9,258 nucleotides of DNA, taken from a candidate division FCPU426 bacterium (GTDB taxonomy: Bacteria > Oederibacteriota > PGYV01 > Palsa-1178). This document shows, piece by piece, positions 5,340-9,258 of the stretch. A model generated the notes under the pieces. That model worked only from the letters and a program-made list of their open reading frames with translations. It was not told the DNA's origin and made no database searches. Numbering within the stretch: position 1 is the stretch's first letter; each line of letters begins with the position of its first letter. The stretch is from positions 1-9,258 of the forward strand of contig PMTB01000254.1 in assembly GCA_003167475.1 (NCBI GenBank), given 5' to 3'. The position numbers and the translations under genes were made by a program.

Positions 5340-6179
5340 ATGGGAAAAATGACCGGCAAGTGGTGCACGGAAGTATACAAGGACACGGCACTTTCATTTA
5401 AAATAAAGAAAAAATTATACGGCAAGAGGTCCAAGTACCAGATGGTGGAAATATATGAGACCGAGAAACACGGCAATTTGATGGCGCTTGACGGTTGTTA
5501 TATGGTATCCACCGCCGAAGAGTTCGTATACCACGACATGCTCGCGCATGTGCCGCTTTTTTCCCATCCGAACCCGGAGAATATCCTGGTCATCGGCGGC
5601 GGGGACGGCGGGACCGTAAGGGAAGTCATGAAACACAAGGGCGTCAAATCCATTGATTTTGTCGAGATAGACGAAGACGTATATACGACATCGAAAAAGT
5701 ATTTTCCGGCGCTTGTCAAAGGACTGGAACAGGACAAAAGGGTGCACTTCCTTTTCGGAGACGGCATTAAGTTCGTGAAAGATTCAAAAGACAAGTACGA
5801 CGTGATACTGGTCGACGGCACGGACCCTTCGGATATCGCCGGCGGGCTTTTCTCTTCGGATTTTTTCAAGGACGTTCACAATGCCCTGAAAGAGGACGGC
5901 ATCATGGTCATGCAGTCCGAGGACCCGTGGTTTGATTCGGATATCATAAAGAACGTGCAGGACAGGCTGAAGAAACTCTTTTTACAGGTACACCTTTACC
6001 TGGCGTTCATACCCATATACCCGTCGGGTATGTGGAGTTTTTCATACGCCTCAAAAAAGCACGACCCAAGGGTGATAAAGAACAAGAAGTCAAAGATCGC
6101 CAAGTTCAAATATTACAGCGAAGAAGTGCACAAGGCGGCTTTTGCGCTGCCTCAGTTCGTGAAAGACGCCATCAAATGA
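5340..6179 (+). CDS. speE: Spermidine synthase-family aminopropyltransferase
   Basis: A 279-aa protein; the start ATG at 5340 lies 4 bases after the pdaD stop, with GGTGG at 5328-5332. It transfers an aminopropyl group from decarboxylated S-adenosylmethionine to an amine (putrescine, or agmatine in some bacteria). Visible family features are an N-terminal beta-domain with SKYQMVEIYE (31-40); EFVYHDMLAHVPL (61-73); the nucleotide-binding loop GGGDGG (86-91) with VEID (108-111); GD at 140-141; the catalytic-site strand LVDGTDP (157-163); and MQSEDPW (191-197). In many members the last strand reads DSTDP or DSSDP, so the Gly160 here is a modest departure. The length is normal. The last four bases of the gene overlap the start of the agmatinase gene as ATGA. 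The family is certain; the amine acceptor (putrescine or agmatine) cannot be fixed from sequence. Confidence 0.95.
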   Translation: MGKMTGKWCTEVYKDTALSFKIKKKLYGKRSKYQMVEIYETEKHGNLMALDGCYMVSTAEEFVYHDMLAHVPLFSHPNPENILVIGGGDGGTVREVMKHKGVKSIDFVEIDEDVYTTSKKYFPALVKGLEQDKRVHFLFGDGIKFVKDSKDKYDVILVDGTDPSDIAGGLFSSDFFKDVHNALKEDGIMVMQSEDPWFDSDIIKNVQDRLKKLFLQVHLYLAFIPIYPSGMWSFSYASKKHDPRVIKNKKSKIAKFKYYSEEVHKAAFALPQFVKDAIK

Positions 6180-7030
6180 ACTTTATCAAGGAACCTAACT
6201 TTATAGGATGCGATGCCTCATATAAGGCCGCGCGCACGGTAATAGCGGGACTGCCTTACGACGGCACATCCTCATTCAGGCCGGGTTCCAGGTTTGCCCC
6301 TGATTCCATAAGGAAGTATTCTTACTCCATAGAGACATTTTCACACGAGCAGGAGCGCGACATCACGGATTATAAGATCGCGGACCTTGGTAATCTGGAA
6401 CTGCCTTACGGAGACTCAAAGGCCGTGGTTAAACTGGTGGAAGAACTCGCCGCGAAGATGCTCAAGGATAAAAAGAAAGCCCTCTATATAGGAGGTGAGC
6501 ACCTGCTCACTTATCCCATAATGAAGCAGTACGCCAAAAAGTACAAGGACCTGAAGGTGATATATTTTGACGCGCACGCCGATTTCAGGGAAGGCTATAA
6601 AGGCAGCAGGCTTTCACATGCGTCGGCCGCGAGGCTTACGGCGGAAGAAGCCGGCAATGAAAACCTTTTCATGTTCGGAATACGTTCATTTGAAAGGAAT
6701 GAATGGCTGCATATGAAAAAACACAATATATTTGTCGACAGCAAAGTGGAGCGTTTTGACGAGGTTGTTGACATGATAAAGGGCCATCCGGTATATATGT
6801 CGCTTGACATGGATGTTTTTGACCCGTCCTGCCTCCCGGGATTGGGCACGCCCGAAGCCGGCGGTATTTTCTACACGGATTTCATGAAACTCATGCCGGG
6901 CCTGACAAAGCTGGATATAGTCGGGATGGACGTCCTGGAGATCTCGCCGGAATACGACGCGCACGGGAACTCGAGCATATTTGCGGCTAAAGTCATAAGG
7001 GAACTGATCCTCAACACTGCCGCCGTATGA
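6176..7030 (+). CDS. speB: Agmatinase-like ureohydrolase (possibly aminopropylagmatinase)
   Basis: A 284-aa manganese enzyme of the arginase/agmatinase superfamily, which removes urea from agmatine to give putrescine, or from N1-aminopropylagmatine to give spermidine. All metal-ligand motifs are present: GGEHLLT with His109; FDAHADF with Asp132, His134 and Asp136; and SLDMDVFDP with Asp211 and Asp213. GLPYDGTSSFRPGSRFAP (25-42) near the N-terminus is also typical. GGEH rather than GGDH matches the Bacillus subtilis-type SpeB subgroup. The ATG at 6176 overlaps the speE stop codon as ATGA, which implies coupled translation. An upstream in-frame ATG at 6032 would add 48 residues that are only speE sequence read out of frame, so it is rejected. 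No good ribosome site is visible, in keeping with coupling. The gene also overlaps the next gene by ATGA. Confidence 0.93.
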   Translation: MNFIKEPNFIGCDASYKAARTVIAGLPYDGTSSFRPGSRFAPDSIRKYSYSIETFSHEQERDITDYKIADLGNLELPYGDSKAVVKLVEELAAKMLKDKKKALYIGGEHLLTYPIMKQYAKKYKDLKVIYFDAHADFREGYKGSRLSHASAARLTAEEAGNENLFMFGIRSFERNEWLHMKKHNIFVDSKVERFDEVVDMIKGHPVYMSLDMDVFDPSCLPGLGTPEAGGIFYTDFMKLMPGLTKLDIVGMDVLEISPEYDAHGNSSIFAAKVIRELILNTAAV

Positions 7031-9258
7031 CGATAAAAGACAGGGTATATAACAGCCTGCTCGCGCTGATGCCGCTGATCCTTTTTTTTCCGCAGTACAT
7101 TTCCAACCGGCTGATGGGATGGCTTGACCTTCCGTTTTATTTCCTTCCGTTCAGGATGCTGACGTCCGATTATATACGGCAGGGCGTCATGCCTTTCTGG
7201 AACCCATATATTTACTGCGGCAACCCGCTCCTTGCCAATATGCAGTCCGCCGTATTTTATCCGTTCAATATTTTTTATCATGTCCTTCCGGCCGCGGCCG
7301 CCGTTAGGATAACCACTTATATTGCCTTCGCCGTGATGGCGCTTTTTACATACGCATTTATGCGGCAATACAAAGTTTCTGAAGAGGGGAGTTTTGTCTC
7401 TGCCGTGATTTTCGCCTTCGGTTTTTACAGCATGATAAAAGCGGTTGAATTTGCGGAAATCAATGTCATGGCCTGGATGCCGGCCGCCCTGTATTTCACG
7501 AAAAAGTTCGCTGATTCGGCGAGATCCGCCGATTTTTTCATGATACCCATGATGCTCGCCCTTTCACTGCTTGGGGGGCACGCGCAGCTTTTTATTTACG
7601 TGTGGATGCTCTTCGCCGCTTTTTTTATTTATGAGAATATCTGGCTGAAGGAAGGGTCCAGACTTGACGGGATCAGGGATTTTTTTGTAATCAACCTGAT
7701 CCTGCTTGCCCTCACTGTAATACAGCTTCTTCCCACGGCAAGGTTTGTCCTGTTGTCAAAAAGGGTGGTTGGAGGCCTTGGATACGGGAGCGTCATGGGC
7801 GGGTTCCTGAATCTTGACCATATCGTGACCTTTGTTTTTCCTTTTTTGGGCGGGCTTTTTTCAGCCCAGTCGAATTTTTTAAACTGGTTCGGGCTTGTTA
7901 ATACGGGTGTATTCGCCATATTGATGCTGATACTAGGGGCATTCATGATCAAGGACTCCAAACTGAGGATTTTCCTCATGGCGGTATTTACGCTCTTTTT
8001 ATTTATGACGTTCACAGGGTGGTTGCCTTTTTACAGGGAACTCTTTGATAAATTGCCTTTTCTGGCATCGCTAAGGTACCAGTCCAAAGCCGTGCTGGGC
8101 GTATTTTTTATAATGTGCCTTATTTTTGCAAAGGGATTTGACGAACTTTTCAGCAGGACAAGGGAGGAACTCGAACCCTTCACCTATTTTTCCGTGGGAT
8201 CTTTTATAGTCATGCTTTTTACTTATATTTTTGCCTGGCTTTATAAGAACAATATCCTTATATTTTACAAAAAGTTTTTTGAGCCGGGAATGAGCATGCA
8301 GAGGATATATGACGCGGTGGATGCCTATGACACGGTTCTTTCCGGGTTCTTGCTTTACCTTCTTGTTTTTGCGTCGGCGGTATTTATCATTTATATGGCC
8401 GGCAGCGGCTTAAGGCGGGGCAACGGCATGAAGACGGCGGCTGTGGCGGTCGCTTTGACCAGCCTTTTTGCATTCCAGGATTGGGCGCAGTTCCAGTATG
8501 TTAAAGCTGATTTTATGGAAAAAAAGACCGTGCAGACCGATTTTTTGTACAATAAAAGTTCCATCGGCAGTTTCAGGATACTGGCTCCGGCGTTATTCAA
8601 TCACTTCGGCCTGAATGTGAACGCCATGAACGAGGACGAACTGGTTTATTACTGCAACGACACGCTCGCCCCGAACATTCCCATGTACCACAGGATAAAA
8701 AATGTTGACGGATTTGACCCGCTTTTTCTGGGGGATTTCGCCGCTTTCAAAAGCTGCTTTAATGTGACACGGGCGCCGTGGTCAATGCCGGCTTTTTCGC
8801 TCTTCTCGGCGAAATACATTTCAAGCATGGCAAAATTAAGCGGCGCCGGCCTGCGCCTGGCGAGCCACGGGTTTACGGATATTTATGAAAATGCGAACCG
8901 CCTGGAACCGGCATTTATGGTGAAGTCCCCGTTTGAGGCTGTTACGGCCGGCAGGGATAAAGCGAAGGAATTGATAGCTTCGAAAACTTTTGACCCGGAA
9001 AAAACAGTGATATTGGACAAGCCTGACGCGGCCCTTGCGGGCAGCCTGAAAGCCGGTGATAAAAGCGTTAAGATTTACGGGGAAATCCGGGTTGTTTTTG
9101 ATATGCCGGACCCAAATACGTATGTGATAAAAACCGTTTCTCCCGTGTCAGGGGTGCTGGTGCTTACCGACAATTATTATCCGGGATGGCAGGCTTACGT
9201 TGACGGGGTTGAAACGAAAATAATGAAAGTGGACCTAACTTTTAAGGGGGTTTTCCTC
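7027..9258 (+). CDS. YfhO-family multi-spanning membrane protein, 3'-truncated by window edge
   Basis: An open reading frame of 744 codons from ATG 7027 with no stop before the window ends. The N-terminal part shows the YfhO pattern: LDLPFYFLPFRML (33-45), then PFWNPYIYCGNPLLANMQSA (56-75) and FYPFNIFYHVLP. LLGGHAQLF follows, then RYQSKAVLGVFF, with roughly a dozen hydrophobic spans in about the first 490 residues. A mainly soluble outer part then runs to the YfhO C-terminal motif DNYYPGWQAYVDG (about 715-727), so little of the protein is likely missing. YfhO proteins are thought to have a GT-C-like fold; in Bacillus subtilis YfhO is linked to glycosylation of lipoteichoic acid, and most members are uncharacterised. 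The start overlaps the agmatinase stop (ATGA), so it is co-translated with the polyamine genes, a pairing with no obvious reason. The family is fairly sure; the function is unknown. Confidence 0.87.
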   Translation, partial: MTIKDRVYNSLLALMPLILFFPQYISNRLMGWLDLPFYFLPFRMLTSDYIRQGVMPFWNPYIYCGNPLLANMQSAVFYPFNIFYHVLPAAAAVRITTYIAFAVMALFTYAFMRQYKVSEEGSFVSAVIFAFGFYSMIKAVEFAEINVMAWMPAALYFTKKFADSARSADFFMIPMMLALSLLGGHAQLFIYVWMLFAAFFIYENIWLKEGSRLDGIRDFFVINLILLALTVIQLLPTARFVLLSKRVVGGLGYGSVMGGFLNLDHIVTFVFPFLGGLFSAQSNFLNWFGLVNTGVFAILMLILGAFMIKDSKLRIFLMAVFTLFLFMTFTGWLPFYRELFDKLPFLASLRYQSKAVLGVFFIMCLIFAKGFDELFSRTREELEPFTYFSVGSFIVMLFTYIFAWLYKNNILIFYKKFFEPGMSMQRIYDAVDAYDTVLSGFLLYLLVFASAVFIIYMAGSGLRRGNGMKTAAVAVALTSLFAFQDWAQFQYVKADFMEKKTVQTDFLYNKSSIGSFRILAPALFNHFGLNVNAMNEDELVYYCNDTLAPNIPMYHRIKNVDGFDPLFLGDFAAFKSCFNVTRAPWSMPAFSLFSAKYISSMAKLSGAGLRLASHGFTDIYENANRLEPAFMVKSPFEAVTAGRDKAKELIASKTFDPEKTVILDKPDAALAGSLKAGDKSVKIYGEIRVVFDMPDPNTYVIKTVSPVSGVLVLTDNYYPGWQAYVDGVETKIMKVDLTFKGVFL

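Noticed and set aside
6032..6175. Upstream ATG start for the agmatinase
   Set aside because: The extra 48 residues are speE sequence read in another frame; the homologous protein begins at the ATG overlapping the speE stop.
1..9258. CRISPR arrays, tRNA or rRNA genes, insertion sequences, phage genes
   Set aside because: No repeat-spacer pattern, cloverleaf, transposase or phage structural gene was seen on either strand.

Overview
The window looks like a piece of chromosome from an uncultured, probably Gram-negative-type bacterium. It has mid-range GC, a bacterial lipoprotein, sigma-70-type promoters, hairpin-plus-T-tract terminators and tightly overlapping operon genes. The archaeal-style pyruvoyl arginine decarboxylase, the secreted multidomain glycoside hydrolase and the YfhO-type membrane protein would suit one of the little-cultivated candidate bacterial phyla. 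The sequence alone does not fix the taxon. All recognised genes are on the + strand.

Left part (1-4210). The C-terminal end of a GGDEF (diguanylate cyclase) protein runs in from the left edge and ends at a strong hairpin; a second hairpin follows. Next comes a three-gene block. The first is an ECF-type sigma factor with a TTG start (287-898). The second is a single-pass membrane protein with a short cytoplasmic N-terminus and a CIA30/CBM11-like carbohydrate-binding ectodomain (923-1753). The third is a secreted 765-aa clan GH-A-like glycoside hydrolase with its own CBM-like domain and a carboxypeptidase-regulatory-like domain (1835-4132). A perfect 12-bp stem terminator closes the block. The order sigma factor, membrane protein with sugar-binding ectodomain, secreted hydrolase suggests a polysaccharide-sensing signalling module. 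It is similar in logic, though not in sequence family, to the SigI/RsgI systems of cellulolytic clostridia. This is the most interesting part of the window.

Middle (4211-4813). A short lipoprotein gene, Bor-like in sequence pattern, has its own good promoter and a nearly symmetrical, probably bidirectional, terminator. The non-coding stretch after it carries a perfect 14-bp inverted repeat that abuts the -35 box of a near-consensus promoter.

Right part (4814-9258). This promoter drives a tightly packed operon: pyruvoyl-dependent arginine decarboxylase (pdaD), spermidine synthase-like aminopropyltransferase (speE), agmatinase-like ureohydrolase (speB), and a YfhO-family multi-spanning membrane protein that runs off the right edge. 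The gaps are +4, -4 and -4 bases, so translation is probably coupled. The first three genes can make putrescine and spermidine from arginine. They could use either the agmatine-to-putrescine route or the aminopropylagmatine route. The decarboxylated-AdoMet supplier (SpeD) is not in this window.
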